Shown here: positions 1-8,013 of the stretch, in pieces
Layout of the letters: every line of letters begins with the position of its first letter
Position numbering within the stretch: position 1 is the stretch's first letter
Source of the DNA: an uncultured beta proteobacterium
Lineage (GTDB): Bacteria > Pseudomonadota > Gammaproteobacteria > Burkholderiales > Burkholderiaceae_C
NCBI GenBank assembly: GCA_903834645.1
Contig: CAILKA010000163.1
Location: 1 to 21,272, forward strand
Length of the DNA: 21,272 nucleotides
Direction: 5' to 3'
The notes under the pieces: generated by a model
What the model saw: the letters and a program-made list of their open reading frames with translations, nothing else
Told to the model about the DNA's origin: nothing
Databases searched by the model: none
Program-made: the position numbers and the translations under genes

Positions 1-150
1 CGCGGATCGGCAAAGCCCCCGCAACGACATGGCGGCGGGGTGGCGGTGTGGCTCGCGTCTCCAGGCGCACGCTGCCGCCTGAGTTGCCGCCGTTGTCAGC
101 CAACCGAGCCCGATCGGAAGCGAAGATGGCACCCTCTGCAAGGACTCCGC
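1..150. other. Left edge, no gene recognised
   Basis: The 150 bases before the SRPBCC gene show no recognisable coding content, tRNA or repeat. They probably hold that gene's promoter; no clear -35/-10 pair was found. Confidence 0.3.
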
Positions 151-675
151 ATGACCGCACCCGACGTCCCAGTCTTCGTGATTTCCCGTCAGTTCGCGGC
201 TTCGCCCGAACGTGTCCATGACGCCTGGGCGGACCCCGCGAAGATGGCGCAGTGGTCGGGGCCGAAGGGCTCCTCGGTGGAGATCGTCAGCGGCTCACAG
301 GCCGCAGGCCAGGCGACCATCACCCGCACGGCATCGCCCGGCGGGCCGGAGATGTACAGCCTGTGCCTGTGGCGGGATCTCACACGCCCTGGCCGTGTCG
401 TGTGGGAGCAGAGCTTCTGCACCCGCGAAGGGGTCAAGTGCGCGCCGCCGTTCTTCGACGACTGGCCCCGGACACTGCTGACCGAGGTGAGCCTGGAGCC
501 GCGGGACGGGGGCACGTTCCTGACGCTGAAGTGGACCCCCATCGAGTACACGGAGGCCGCGCTGGCCATGTTCTCTCGGCACATGGCCAGCATGACGGGT
601 GGGTGGGGCGGGAGCTTCGACAAGCTCGACGAGTGGCTGGCCGGCCAGATCGCCGACCCCTCATGTTCTGCATGA
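151..675 (+). CDS. SRPBCC / AHSA1-type domain protein
   Basis: A 174-residue protein of the SRPBCC (START/Bet v1-like) superfamily, Aha1/AHSA1 type. The N-terminus shows the family signature: an aromatic/basic strand, then SPERVHDAWADPAKMAQWSGPKG, which matches the usual pattern of a first helix ending in W-x-DP-x-x-x-x-x-W-x-GP. A Trp-rich strand (residues around 70-80) and a C-terminal long helix ending in LDEWLAG complete the fold. Such proteins bind hydrophobic ligands in a helix-grip pocket; the ligand here is unknown. The ATG at 151 was chosen because AAGGA lies 6 bases upstream and the domain begins immediately; a frame extension to position 40 exists but is arginine/cysteine rich and unlike the family. 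The gene ends 19 bp from the convergent toxin gene. Family assignment is firm, function unknown. Confidence 0.85.
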   Translation: MTAPDVPVFVISRQFAASPERVHDAWADPAKMAQWSGPKGSSVEIVSGSQAAGQATITRTASPGGPEMYSLCLWRDLTRPGRVVWEQSFCTREGVKCAPPFFDDWPRTLLTEVSLEPRDGGTFLTLKWTPIEYTEAALAMFSRHMASMTGGWGGSFDKLDEWLAGQIADPSCSA

Positions 676-694
676 GCTGGCCCCAGCGCGGCTG

Positions 695-994
695 TCAGCG
701 CGAACGCTTGTATCCATCCTCTCGCTGGCTGCGAATGGCCAGGACGAAGGCCGTGTCGATGTCGGGCACGTACCGGTACAGCACCACATGGCCGCGCGAG
801 GTCTGCCCGACCACCAGCTCCCTCTTGCCAACCTTGGCCTTGCCCCCGATGAGCGGGCTGTGGGCGAGAACCTGGATGGCTTCGATGATCTCGGCGATCC
901 GTTGCGGTGTGTCTTCGATGCCGTGTCGTGCCTGATGTTCGAAGAAGCGGTCGAAGTCGTCCAGGACCTCCGGGGCCAGTTCGATTCGAGGCAT
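695..994 (-). CDS. RelE/ParE-family toxin of a type II toxin-antitoxin pair
   Basis: A 99-residue basic protein with the RelE/ParE layout: two N-terminal helices (EVLDDFDRFFEHQ, then RIAEIIEAIQVLAHSPLIG), followed by strands KRELVVGQ, HVVLYRYVPDIDTAFVLAIR and a basic C-terminal tail ending YKRSR. The phrase 'LVVG...GHVVLYRYVPDIDTAFVLAI' pattern is typical of ParE-like toxins, which either inhibit DNA gyrase or cleave ribosome-bound mRNA. Which target applies cannot be read from the sequence. The start is an ATG 8 bases after the stop codon of the upstream ribbon-helix-helix gene, so the pair is co-transcribed antitoxin first. Length is normal for the family and the reading frame is intact. 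Confidence 0.88.
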   Translation of the reverse strand: MPRIELAPEVLDDFDRFFEHQARHGIEDTPQRIAEIIEAIQVLAHSPLIGGKAKVGKRELVVGQTSRGHVVLYRYVPDIDTAFVLAIRSQREDGYKRSR

Positions 995-1002
995 GGGGCC
1001 CG

Positions 1003-1287
1003 TCAGCGTTTCGACGGGCGCGCCGCTGGTCTGCGAGCCTTTTCGCCCCGGGCGCGCGTCTGGAGATACGCCTTGGCGGCCTCCCATGGCACGGTATTTC
1101 CCGTGGCGAGCACCCTGGCCCAACGCTCCTCGGCCAGACGATCGAACTGCGCATCGATCTCCACCTGCTCGACCGTCTGCGCGATCGCATCCAGGATGAA
1201 CGCGTGCGGCGTCTTGCCCGACAGCTGAGCCGCGGCAGCCAGCCGCTCCTTGAGCTGTTCCTCGATGCGGATGGTGGTGGTGGACAT
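1003..1287 (-). CDS. CopG/ParD-like ribbon-helix-helix antitoxin
   Basis: A 94-residue protein. Residues 1-45 form a ribbon-helix-helix DNA-binding domain: the short strand TTTIRIEEQL, then helices KERLAAAAQLSGKTPH and AFILDAIAQTVEQ. The remainder (residues 46-94) is charged and ends in a basic ARPSKR tail; in this family that part wraps the toxin. It directly precedes the ParE-like toxin gene with an 8-base gap, which is the standard antitoxin-first order. GGAG sits about 8 bases upstream of the ATG. It probably represses its own operon by binding the 18-bp palindrome 28 bp upstream of the start. Assignment is by domain and context; the cognate relation is inferred. Confidence 0.87.
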   Translation of the reverse strand: MSTTTIRIEEQLKERLAAAAQLSGKTPHAFILDAIAQTVEQVEIDAQFDRLAEERWARVLATGNTVPWEAAKAYLQTRARGEKARRPAARPSKR

Positions 1288-1315
1288 GGGGTACTCCGTG
1301 AGGATCGCATCGACT

Positions 1316-1333
1316 GTAGCACTTTAGTGCTAC
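1316..1333 (-). promoter_or_regulatory. Perfect 18-bp palindrome, putative antitoxin operator
   Basis: GTAGCACT-TT-AGTGCTAC: two perfect 8-bp arms around a 2-bp centre, in the 91-bp gap between the antitoxin gene and the divergent isomerase gene. It begins 28 bp upstream of the antitoxin ATG, where a ribbon-helix-helix autorepressor would bind. Operator function is inferred from position and symmetry. Confidence 0.6.
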
Positions 1334-1378
1334 TTCTCGCCGCATGGCTAGCATAGGCCTTCGTCCAAGGAGCCGCCC

Positions 1379-2005
1379 ATGGGAGTCACTGCCACCGAAG
1401 CCGCGAACCCTGTCGGCACCCTCGACTTCTACTTCTTCATCGGCAGCACCTACACCTACCTGTCCGTCCACCGGGCGTCCGCCCTGGCCGCGGCAGCCGG
1501 GGTGAGGCTGAACTGGCGCCCCTACAGCCTGCGCACGATCCTGCGTGAGCAGGACAACAGCCCCTTTCTCGGCAAGCCCGACAAGCTGCGCTACATGTGG
1601 CGCGACATCGAGCGGCGCGCCGCGCGTGGCGGCATTCCCTTTGCAGGGCCCGCGCCTTACCCGACCGATCCGGAGTCACGCGCCTCCCACGTGGCCACGC
1701 TGGCCGAAGCCGAAGGCTGGTGCGAGCCGTATGTGCGGGAAGTGTTCCGCACCTGGTTTCTCGACAAGGTCGACCCCGGGAGCCCGCAGGTGCTGGCGGG
1801 CATCCTGGCCCGCGTGGGCCAGCCCGCCGACGTGCTGCAGCGGGCCGAGTCGCCGGAGGTGGCGGCACGCTATGCGGCCCACACCGTCGCTGCGCGGGCG
1901 CGGGGTGTGTTCGGCTCGCCGAGTTTCGTCACGGCCGACGGCGAAGTGTTCTGGGGTGACGATCGGCTGGAGGAGGCCCTCGAGTGGGTGGGCTCAGGGC
2001 GCTGA
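1379..2005 (+). CDS. 2-hydroxychromene-2-carboxylate isomerase / DsbA-family oxidoreductase
   Basis: A 208-residue protein of the GST-kappa/HCCA isomerase branch of the DsbA thioredoxin-fold family. The opening strand and active-site turn DFYFFIGSTYTYL (residues 16-28) place Ser23 where the catalytic Ser of NahD-type isomerases sits. A helical insert (residues 55-150) and the C-terminal cis-Pro motif GVFGSPSFV followed by EVFWGDDRLEEAL (about residues 175-203) are the second hallmark. Family members isomerise 2-hydroxychromene-2-carboxylate in naphthalene-type degradation using glutathione, but many homologues act on other substrates. No other aromatic-degradation gene is adjacent, so the substrate is unknown. 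A good AAGGAG lies 7 bases before the ATG. Confidence 0.85.
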   Translation: MGVTATEAANPVGTLDFYFFIGSTYTYLSVHRASALAAAAGVRLNWRPYSLRTILREQDNSPFLGKPDKLRYMWRDIERRAARGGIPFAGPAPYPTDPESRASHVATLAEAEGWCEPYVREVFRTWFLDKVDPGSPQVLAGILARVGQPADVLQRAESPEVAARYAAHTVAARARGVFGSPSFVTADGEVFWGDDRLEEALEWVGSGR

Positions 2006-2078
2006 AGGGCCGGGAGGGCTGGCCTGCGAGGCTGGCGGCGTGGTGCGCTGATGCCACGCCGCCTTTGACGTCCTGGCG

Positions 2079-2723
2079 ATGACGGATTCGACGGCGCTCA
2101 CGCTGTTCGCGCTCGGTCTGGCGCTGGCGGCTTCCCCCGGCCCGGACTCCTTGCTGATCGTGCGCAACACCCTCGTCGAGGGGCGCCGCATCGGGTTCCT
2201 GACGCTGCTGGGCAACCGCATCGGCTTGTGCGCGCACGTGGCGGCCGCCATCGCGGGGCTCTCGGTGGCGCTGCACAACTCGCCGGGGCTGTACCTCGGT
2301 GTGCGCCTGCTGGGCGCTGTCTACCTCGTCTACCTCGGCGCGAGCAAGCTGGTGGCGCGGGCCAAGGGCACTCCATCGTCCGCGGCCGCTGGGCCGGAGG
2401 TGGGCCTGGCTGCTGCCGCCGCGGTCCGGCAGGGGTTGCTCAACAACCTCCTGAATCCGAAGGTCAGCCTGTTCTTCCTGAGCCTGTTTCCGCAGTTCGC
2501 CGCGGGCGAGTTGCTGTCCCGATCGCCCGTCACGGTCGCGGCCTGCTTCCTGGCGGGCAACACGCTGTGGTACGGGCTGCTCGTGCTGGTGGTGGGCCTG
2601 CCCGGGTTGCGCGAGCGCATGCGGCGTTTCCAGGCCGTGATCGACTTCGTGTTCGCCGTCGGCTTCGTCGCGCTCGGCGGCGTCATCGTGATCGAGGAGC
2701 TGGCGGCGTTGGGGAGGCGCTGA
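2079..2723 (+). CDS. LysE/RhtB-family exporter
   Basis: A 214-residue inner-membrane protein with about six hydrophobic segments. The N-terminal helix containing ALGLALAASPGPDSLLIVRN carries the conserved 'PGP' turn of LysE/RhtB exporters, followed by EGRRIGFLTLLGNRIG, and a central LLNNLLNPKVSLFFLSLFPQF, the other family signature (NPK...FF...FPQF). These carriers export amino acids such as lysine, arginine, homoserine or threonine, or related metabolites, by proton antiport. Substrate cannot be predicted. The gene starts 73 bp after the isomerase gene and 155 bp before the AraC-type gene on the same strand. The Shine-Dalgarno region is weak. Confidence 0.9.
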   Translation: MTDSTALTLFALGLALAASPGPDSLLIVRNTLVEGRRIGFLTLLGNRIGLCAHVAAAIAGLSVALHNSPGLYLGVRLLGAVYLVYLGASKLVARAKGTPSSAAAGPEVGLAAAAAVRQGLLNNLLNPKVSLFFLSLFPQFAAGELLSRSPVTVAACFLAGNTLWYGLLVLVVGLPGLRERMRRFQAVIDFVFAVGFVALGGVIVIEELAALGRR

Positions 2724-2878
2724 GGCCGAAGCAGGACCGCGTGGCGATCAGCGGCACCGCAAAGCCCACCGCGTCCAGGCACGGTGTGGATGAGTCTGGC
2801 GATGGTACGGCCGCGCACCTTGACGCGGATGGGGTTTGTCTCGGTGGGTCAAGCCTGACGGGTGGCGAGAATGTCGGC

Positions 2879-3877
2879 ATGGTGGAACCCTTGTCGACCG
2901 CGAGTTCATCGGAGTTCCCGGGTCAGGCGACGACGCGGTGGGCCAGCCTCTTTCGGACGCAAGTGCCCGAACGGGCCGCCGATTTCGTGGGCAGGTTGTA
3001 CTCGCCGCATGCGCTGCGCGTCGGCCGTGTCGATGGATTCGACATGCAGCTCGGCGGCTTCGAGTTCGGCAGCTTTCACGTGGGGGCCATCAGCTACGGC
3101 AGCCCCGTGATTGCTCACCTGGCCCCGCAGCGGGCCCACTGGGTCTTTTCCCGGCTGCGGCGCGGCACGGCAACGCGCGGCCGGCATGGGCGCACGTTCG
3201 GAGCCGGCGACGCCAGCGTGTTGGCACCGGGCGAAACGCATGAAGTCCATATGTCCGCCGACATGCAACTGATCAATATGCGCATCGCGCATGAGGACAT
3301 GATCAAGGCGTGCCACGCCCTCGTGGGTGTCGAGCCCGGGGAGCGTCTGGGCTTCGACGACCACCTGCCGGCGGGCAGCCCCGGGTCCGAGGCGCTGCAC
3401 CGCATCACCTCGCTGCTGGCCCTCACTCCGCGCTACCCGCCAGGGGCCTCGGCCCGCTTCGAGCGCAGCCTGCAGGAGGCCGTGATGTTCGAATTGCTGC
3501 TGGCCTGGCCCGGCGCCGTCTCCGGATACATCTCCCAGCCGGCCAACCTGCCCGAGACGACGCGCCGGGCGCGCGACTATCTGCATGGGCATCTGGAAGA
3601 GCTGCCCACGGTGGGGGACCTGGCGCGCCATTGCGGCGTCAGCGTGCGAGCCCTGGCCAAGGGGTTCGCCCGTCACCTGAACACGTCGCCGCTGCAGTAC
3701 ATGCTCAACCTGCGGCTGGACCGTGTTCGCCAGCAACTGCAGGCCCATGGCCGGCAGGGCAACGTCACCGAGGTCGCGAACCGCTGGGGCTTCACCCACG
3801 CCGGGCAATTCGCGGCGCGCTACCGCAACCGGTTCGGCGAACTGCCTTCGGAAACCCTGCGCAAGAGTCGCGGCTGA
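2879..3877 (+). CDS. AraC-family transcriptional regulator
   Basis: A 332-residue regulator. Residues 1-200 form an AraC-binding-domain-like sensor (AraC_binding_2 type: FGSFHVGAISYGSPV, RGTATRGRHGRTFGAGDASVLAPGE). Residues about 235-328 are the double helix-turn-helix AraC/XylS DNA-binding domain, with first HTH TVGDLARHCGVSVRALAKGF and second HTH VTEVANRWGFTHAGQFAARY plus the closing FGELPSETLR. The start at 2879 gives the length typical for this class; the frame stays open upstream but that part overlaps the exporter gene in another frame. It precedes the TonB-dependent receptor by 172 bp on the same strand and most likely activates the receptor-hydrolase pair in response to the imported ligand (inference). 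Confidence 0.88.
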   Translation: MVEPLSTASSSEFPGQATTRWASLFRTQVPERAADFVGRLYSPHALRVGRVDGFDMQLGGFEFGSFHVGAISYGSPVIAHLAPQRAHWVFSRLRRGTATRGRHGRTFGAGDASVLAPGETHEVHMSADMQLINMRIAHEDMIKACHALVGVEPGERLGFDDHLPAGSPGSEALHRITSLLALTPRYPPGASARFERSLQEAVMFELLLAWPGAVSGYISQPANLPETTRRARDYLHGHLEELPTVGDLARHCGVSVRALAKGFARHLNTSPLQYMLNLRLDRVRQQLQAHGRQGNVTEVANRWGFTHAGQFAARYRNRFGELPSETLRKSRG

Positions 3878-3994
3878 AGTCGCGGCCACGCCCGGGGTTT
3901 CCCGGGGTGTTCCGGTTTGCGCCTGCAGGGTTCCGATCCTCGATGGCGCGCCCGCTGGCACCGGCCGGACACTGTCTCCACCAGGCATCAAGGG

Positions 3995-4006
3995 GCCCGG
4001 CCGGGC
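3995..4006. repeat. 12-bp GC palindrome upstream of the receptor gene
   Basis: GCCCGGCCGGGC is a perfect 12-bp palindrome centred about 49 bp upstream of the receptor ATG, in the 172-bp gap after the AraC-type gene. In DNA this GC-rich it may be chance; it could also be part of an operator or a transcript hairpin. A direct repeat of CCCGGGGT at 3891 and 3901 lies in the same gap. Confidence 0.25.
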
Positions 4007-4049
4007 TCGCTTGGCGCCGATGCTCACGCAACAGGCCAGGAGACACCAC

Positions 4050-6287
4050 ATGCCAGCATGGCACTCGCAGCGCCGACACGCCGTCGCCATCGCCGTTCTT
4101 TGCGTCCTGGGTGGACAGTCCTCGATGCCTGCGCGGGCTCAGGCCAGCGGCACCGCTGGTGCGCTGGAACGCGTGGAGATCACCGCCGAGAAGCGGCTGA
4201 CGCTGCTGGACAAGACGCCCTCGGCCATTTCGGCGCTCAGTGGCGCCCGGTTGGCCGAATCCGGTGTTACCGGGCTGGCCGATGTGGTCACGCTGGTGCC
4301 GAACATGTCGTTCACCACGGGCTATGGCGCCAGCCAGCTTTTCATCCGCGGCATCGGCAACGTCTTCTTCACCGCCGGTGGCGATCCTGGGGTGGCGCTG
4401 TACACGGACGGCGCCTACATCTCGGACCAGACGAGCTCCAACGCCAGCCTCTTCGACGTGCAGCGTGTCGAGGTGCTGCGCGGCCCGCAGGGCGCCCTGT
4501 ACGGGCGCAATGCCACCGGCGGCGCGATGAACCTGATCTCGGCCCTGCCCACGCAGCCATTCAAGGCGCAGTTCGGGGCCCTGCTCGGGCAGTACGGCCG
4601 CAGCGACATCGAAGGCTTCGTCTCGGGCGGGCTGGGCTTTGCGAACACCCGTGCGCGGCTGTCCTACCAGCTCAAGAGGCTCGACGGCTACATGGTCAAC
4701 CAGCTCGCGGGCGTGCGCTCCGGGCCGGTGTTGCCGGGCGGTATCGACACCGTCGGCCCCGCCCGGCTGGACGACCTCGATTCACGCGCACTGCGGCTGC
4801 AGACACTGACCGACCTGGGCGGGGCCGGCACGCTGCGCCTGATCGCCAGCAGCTACCGCCAGGACGAAGCCGGACCGGGCAACAAGCAGCTCGTCGATCC
4901 GGTCACGATCCCGATCCTGCTGTACAACGCCAGGCCGGTGGCCGACCCCCGTGCGACCAAGAGCCAGGGGGCTTCGAACGGGGTCGATGTGAATGCGTTC
5001 CAGGTCGTCTACGAGCGACCGCTGGGAGACGCGACGCTGAGCGTGGTGGCCAGCCACCGCAAGAGCGACGCCGACATGTTCTGGGACGGCGACGCGACCG
5101 AGGCCCTGATGGCCACCACGCGCTTCAAGACGGGCAGTCGCGACCGGAGCGTCAACGTGCACGTGGCCAGCGGTGAGGGTGCGCTGCAATGGCTGGTCGG
5201 CGCCACCTGGCTGCAGTTCGACCAGCGCCAGGACATCCAGGTCGATGCGCAGATTCCGCTGGGTTTCCTGGTGCCGGGCCAGCCCGTCAACGTGCCGTTT
5301 CCAGGTGGCGTTCGGTTCCTGCTGGGCGGCAAGGTCGATACGCGCTCGAGCGCGGTCTACGCCGACGTTCGTTACGCGCTGAGCAAGCAGTTCGCCTTGC
5401 TCGCGGGGCTGCGCAGCAGCCGCGACACCAAGGAGGCCCGGGAGTACCAGACGGTGGCGGCCTTCGGCCTGAACGGCACCGGCACGCCTTCGGCCCGTTG
5501 GAGCAGCACGCCGGGCAGCCTGGGATTCGAGGTCACCCTGGCTCGCGACACGATGGCCTACGGGAGGTTGTCGCGGGGCTTCAAGTCCGGCGCCATCAAC
5601 CTGGGGGCCCTGCAGGGCACGGCGGTGAAGCCGGAAACGGTCAACAGTGCCGAACTCGGTTTCAAGACCAGCTTCCTGGAGCGTCGCGGCGCCCTTGCGG
5701 CTGCGGTCTTCTCCAGCAAGTACCGCGACATGCAGGTCTCGCAGGTGGGCCTGGCTTCGGCGATCCTGGCCAACGCCTCGGCGGCCAAGATCAACGGCAT
5801 GGAGCTGGAGCTGTCGATGCGGCCTACGTCGGCGCTGACGCTTTCGGCCGCGCTCGGCCTGATGGACCCGGAGTACACGAACTTCGTGAACGTGGACCTG
5901 CGCAACGCGCCCGGGGTGGCGGTGGATGTCAGCGGCCGTCAGCTGGCCCAGGTCTCCAGGCAGCAGGCCAGCGTGGGTGCCGAGTGGGCGCAGGCCGTGG
6001 GTGACATGCGTGCCTTGTTCCGTGCCGACTATGCCTGGCGCGGCACGTACTACTTCACCGAGTTCAACACGCCCGATGCGAGACAGGCAGCCTACGGCAC
6101 CCTGAACCTGAGCGTGGTGCTGCGGCCCCGCCAAGGTGCCTGGAAGGCCTACGCGCAGTTGCTCAACGCCGGCAACACCACGGCCATCACCAGCATGAAC
6201 ATCGCCAGCCCGGTGCTTGGGGCGTCACGGCAGGTCAACTACACACCGCCGCGTCGCGTGGCGGTCGGTGCCTCGATCGACTTCTGA
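4050..6287 (+). CDS. TonB-dependent outer-membrane receptor
   Basis: A 745-residue outer-membrane receptor. Residues 1-31 are a signal peptide (basic RRH, hydrophobic AVAIAVLCVLGG, cleavage after ARA). A TonB-box-like VEITAEKR follows at about residue 42. The plug domain (about 50-165) has the conserved blocks LADVVTLVPNMSF, LFIRGIGN, VALYTDG and VQRVEVLRGPQGALYGRNATGGAMNL. The rest is a beta-barrel ending in the aromatic residue of VAVGASIDF, as needed for outer-membrane insertion. Such receptors import siderophores, cobalamin, sugars or other scarce ligands with TonB-ExbBD energy. AGGAG sits 7 bases before the ATG, excluding a longer upstream frame. It lies between an AraC regulator and a serine hydrolase. 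The ligand is unknown. Confidence 0.93.
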   Translation: MPAWHSQRRHAVAIAVLCVLGGQSSMPARAQASGTAGALERVEITAEKRLTLLDKTPSAISALSGARLAESGVTGLADVVTLVPNMSFTTGYGASQLFIRGIGNVFFTAGGDPGVALYTDGAYISDQTSSNASLFDVQRVEVLRGPQGALYGRNATGGAMNLISALPTQPFKAQFGALLGQYGRSDIEGFVSGGLGFANTRARLSYQLKRLDGYMVNQLAGVRSGPVLPGGIDTVGPARLDDLDSRALRLQTLTDLGGAGTLRLIASSYRQDEAGPGNKQLVDPVTIPILLYNARPVADPRATKSQGASNGVDVNAFQVVYERPLGDATLSVVASHRKSDADMFWDGDATEALMATTRFKTGSRDRSVNVHVASGEGALQWLVGATWLQFDQRQDIQVDAQIPLGFLVPGQPVNVPFPGGVRFLLGGKVDTRSSAVYADVRYALSKQFALLAGLRSSRDTKEAREYQTVAAFGLNGTGTPSARWSSTPGSLGFEVTLARDTMAYGRLSRGFKSGAINLGALQGTAVKPETVNSAELGFKTSFLERRGALAAAVFSSKYRDMQVSQVGLASAILANASAAKINGMELELSMRPTSALTLSAALGLMDPEYTNFVNVDLRNAPGVAVDVSGRQLAQVSRQQASVGAEWAQAVGDMRALFRADYAWRGTYYFTEFNTPDARQAAYGTLNLSVVLRPRQGAWKAYAQLLNAGNTTAITSMNIASPVLGASRQVNYTPPRRVAVGASIDF

Positions 6288-6306
6288 ACCGACCTGCGGC
6301 GGGATC

Positions 6307-7482
6307 ATGAACACAAGCCCAGCCATGGCAGCGGTTCAGGGCCGGTGCAGCGAACGTTTCGAGCCCTTGCGGCAGTTGTTCGAGTCGCTGCTGAGGTCGG
6401 ATGCCGACCTCGGCGCCTCGCTGGCACTGACCGTCGACGGCCGCTTCGAAGTCGACCTCTGGGGCGGCTGGGCCGACGAAGCCCGCACCCGACCGTGGGG
6501 GGAGGACACGGTCGTCAACGTGTGGTCCACCACCAAGACGATGACTGCGCTGGCGGCCATGCTGCTGGTTGACCGCGGCGAGCTGGACGTGGATGCGCCG
6601 ATCGCGCGCTACTGGCCCGAGTTCGCCGCGGCCGGCAAGCAGGCCATCACGCTGGCGCAGGTACTGTCGTACACCTCGGGAGTCTCCGGGTGGGATGCAC
6701 CGGTGGTGCTCGATGACTTGTACGACTGGGAGCGCAGCACGGCGCGCCTGGCGGCGCAGGCGCCCTGGTGGGCGCCGGGAACGGCCAGTGGCTACCACGC
6801 AATGAGCAGCGGACATCTGGTCGGCGAAGTGGTGCGCCGGATCACCGGGCGGGGCCTGAAGGCGTTCTTCGAAGATGAGATCGCGCGCCCGCTCGGCGCG
6901 GACTTCCACATCGGACTGCCCGAGAGCGAACTTCATCGGTGCAGCCCCGTGGTGCCGCCGCCGCCGCTGCCTTTCGACTTTTCGACCCTGGACCCCAGCA
7001 GCCCGGTCTTCCGAACCTTCACGGGCCCGCTGCCAGACGCGGGAGCTGCCAACACGGCTGCTTGGCGTGCGGCCGACATAGGTGCTGCAAATGGCCACGG
7101 CAACGCGCGTTCGGTCGCACGCGTGCAGAGCATCGTCAGCAACGGCGGTGAGGCATTTGGCGTGCGTCTTCTCAGTTCGCAAACCGTAGAGCGCATCTTC
7201 GAAACCCGAAACCGGGGTGTCGATCTGGTGTTCGGCGTACCGGTGCACATGGGCCTGGGCTGGGGCCTGCCCGAACCGGCAACCGTTCCGTACGTGCCCC
7301 AAGGTCGGGTTTGCTTCTGGGGAGGCTGGGGCGGTTCGATGGTCATCAACGATGCCGACCGACGGACGACCCTGGCTTACATGATGAATCGCATGGCGCC
7401 CGGCATCATCGGCGGCGAGAACATCGCGAGACTCGCCGCGTGCCTGAACGAAATCCTGGCGCGGGACGCTGGGGTTCGGTGA
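6307..7482 (+). CDS. Serine hydrolase, class-C beta-lactamase-like (EstB family)
   Basis: A 391-residue beta-lactamase-fold hydrolase. The nucleophile motif S-x-x-K is STTK at residues 74-77, the conserved Tyr motif is YHA at 163-165 within PGTASGYHAMSSGHLVGE, and the third box is WGGWGG at 338-343. This layout matches family VIII esterases such as EstB and EstA rather than true penicillinases. No signal peptide is visible, which suggests cytoplasmic action. The gene starts 19 bp after the receptor stop codon, so the two are probably co-transcribed; the hydrolase may open an ester or lactone in the imported ligand (inference). An upstream extension of the frame overlaps the receptor gene and was discarded. 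Confidence 0.9.
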   Translation: MNTSPAMAAVQGRCSERFEPLRQLFESLLRSDADLGASLALTVDGRFEVDLWGGWADEARTRPWGEDTVVNVWSTTKTMTALAAMLLVDRGELDVDAPIARYWPEFAAAGKQAITLAQVLSYTSGVSGWDAPVVLDDLYDWERSTARLAAQAPWWAPGTASGYHAMSSGHLVGEVVRRITGRGLKAFFEDEIARPLGADFHIGLPESELHRCSPVVPPPPLPFDFSTLDPSSPVFRTFTGPLPDAGAANTAAWRAADIGAANGHGNARSVARVQSIVSNGGEAFGVRLLSSQTVERIFETRNRGVDLVFGVPVHMGLGWGLPEPATVPYVPQGRVCFWGGWGGSMVINDADRRTTLAYMMNRMAPGIIGGENIARLAACLNEILARDAGVR

Positions 7483-7512
7483 TCGAGGATCGTCGGGGTT
7501 GGCGGACCGGGT

Positions 7513-8013
7513 TCAGCGTACCCAGCGACGGGCGTCCTTCAGGAGCAGCAGCAACTGCTGCTCACGCAGCGGCGACGCGATGAACCCGAATCGGGCGTAG
7601 AACTTCGCCGCCTCTTCATCGATGGGGTGGGTCAGCATGGCTCGGATACCGGCCTGCTCGGCAATCAGCATCGTTCGGCGAATCGCATCCTGCAGCAGGC
7701 CCAAGCCGACACCTCGCCCCTGATCTGCGACCGACACGGCGAGCCTGGGCAGGATCACCACTGGCAAAGGGTACTGGCCCATCCCCTTGCGGATGCGCTC
7801 CGGTGCGTCAAGCGTATCGACTTGCCCCACGGTCAGGCTGAAGTAGCCTGCCACCCGAACACCATCCTCGGAAACGACGAAGGTCTTGGCCGAGCCACTG
7901 CCCTGCGCCTGACGGGCGTGGCGCAAGAGCCACTCGTTCAGTGCGGGCTTGCCGCAGTCAAAACCTTCCAGTCGATGTTGGGCGTTCAGGGGCTCCGGCG
8001 CGCGCAATGTCAC
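7513..8013 (-). CDS. GNAT-family acetyltransferase toxin (TacT-like)
   Basis: A 166-residue GNAT enzyme. The acetyl-CoA pyrophosphate loop is QGRGVGLG at residues 98-105, and the C-terminal KFYARFGF places Tyr139 where TacT/AtaT-type toxins have the catalytic Tyr. Residues 13-30 (HRLEGFDCGKPALNEWLLRH) match the characteristic start 'FdCG...ldeWL...A' of this toxin group. These toxins acetylate the amino group of aminoacyl-tRNAs and stop translation. The start is GTG, and its GTGA overlaps the stop codon of the upstream DUF1778 antitoxin by 4 bases, so translation is coupled. The gene ends 30 bp from the convergent hydrolase gene. Family and pairing are very typical; target tRNA is unknown. 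Confidence 0.92.
   Translation of the reverse strand: MTLRAPEPLNAQHRLEGFDCGKPALNEWLLRHARQAQGSGSAKTFVVSEDGVRVAGYFSLTVGQVDTLDAPERIRKGMGQYPLPVVILPRLAVSVADQGRGVGLGLLQDAIRRTMLIAEQAGIRAMLTHPIDEEAAKFYARFGFIASPLREQQLLLLLKDARRWVR

Noticed and set aside
2228..2878. Long N-terminal extension of the AraC-type regulator
   Set aside because: It overlaps the LysE-type exporter gene in another frame and adds only low-complexity Arg/Gly sequence; the domain starts after 2879.
3891..3909. CCCGGG hairpin after the AraC gene as a terminator
   Set aside because: No U run follows, and CCCGGG repeats are expected by chance in DNA of this composition.
3723..4049. N-terminal extension of the receptor
   Set aside because: It overlaps the AraC gene; the ATG at 4050 has AGGAG and begins a proper signal peptide.
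4782..6134. 450-codon open frame on the minus strand
   Set aside because: Antisense to the TonB-dependent receptor, which is supported by signal peptide, plug and barrel end.
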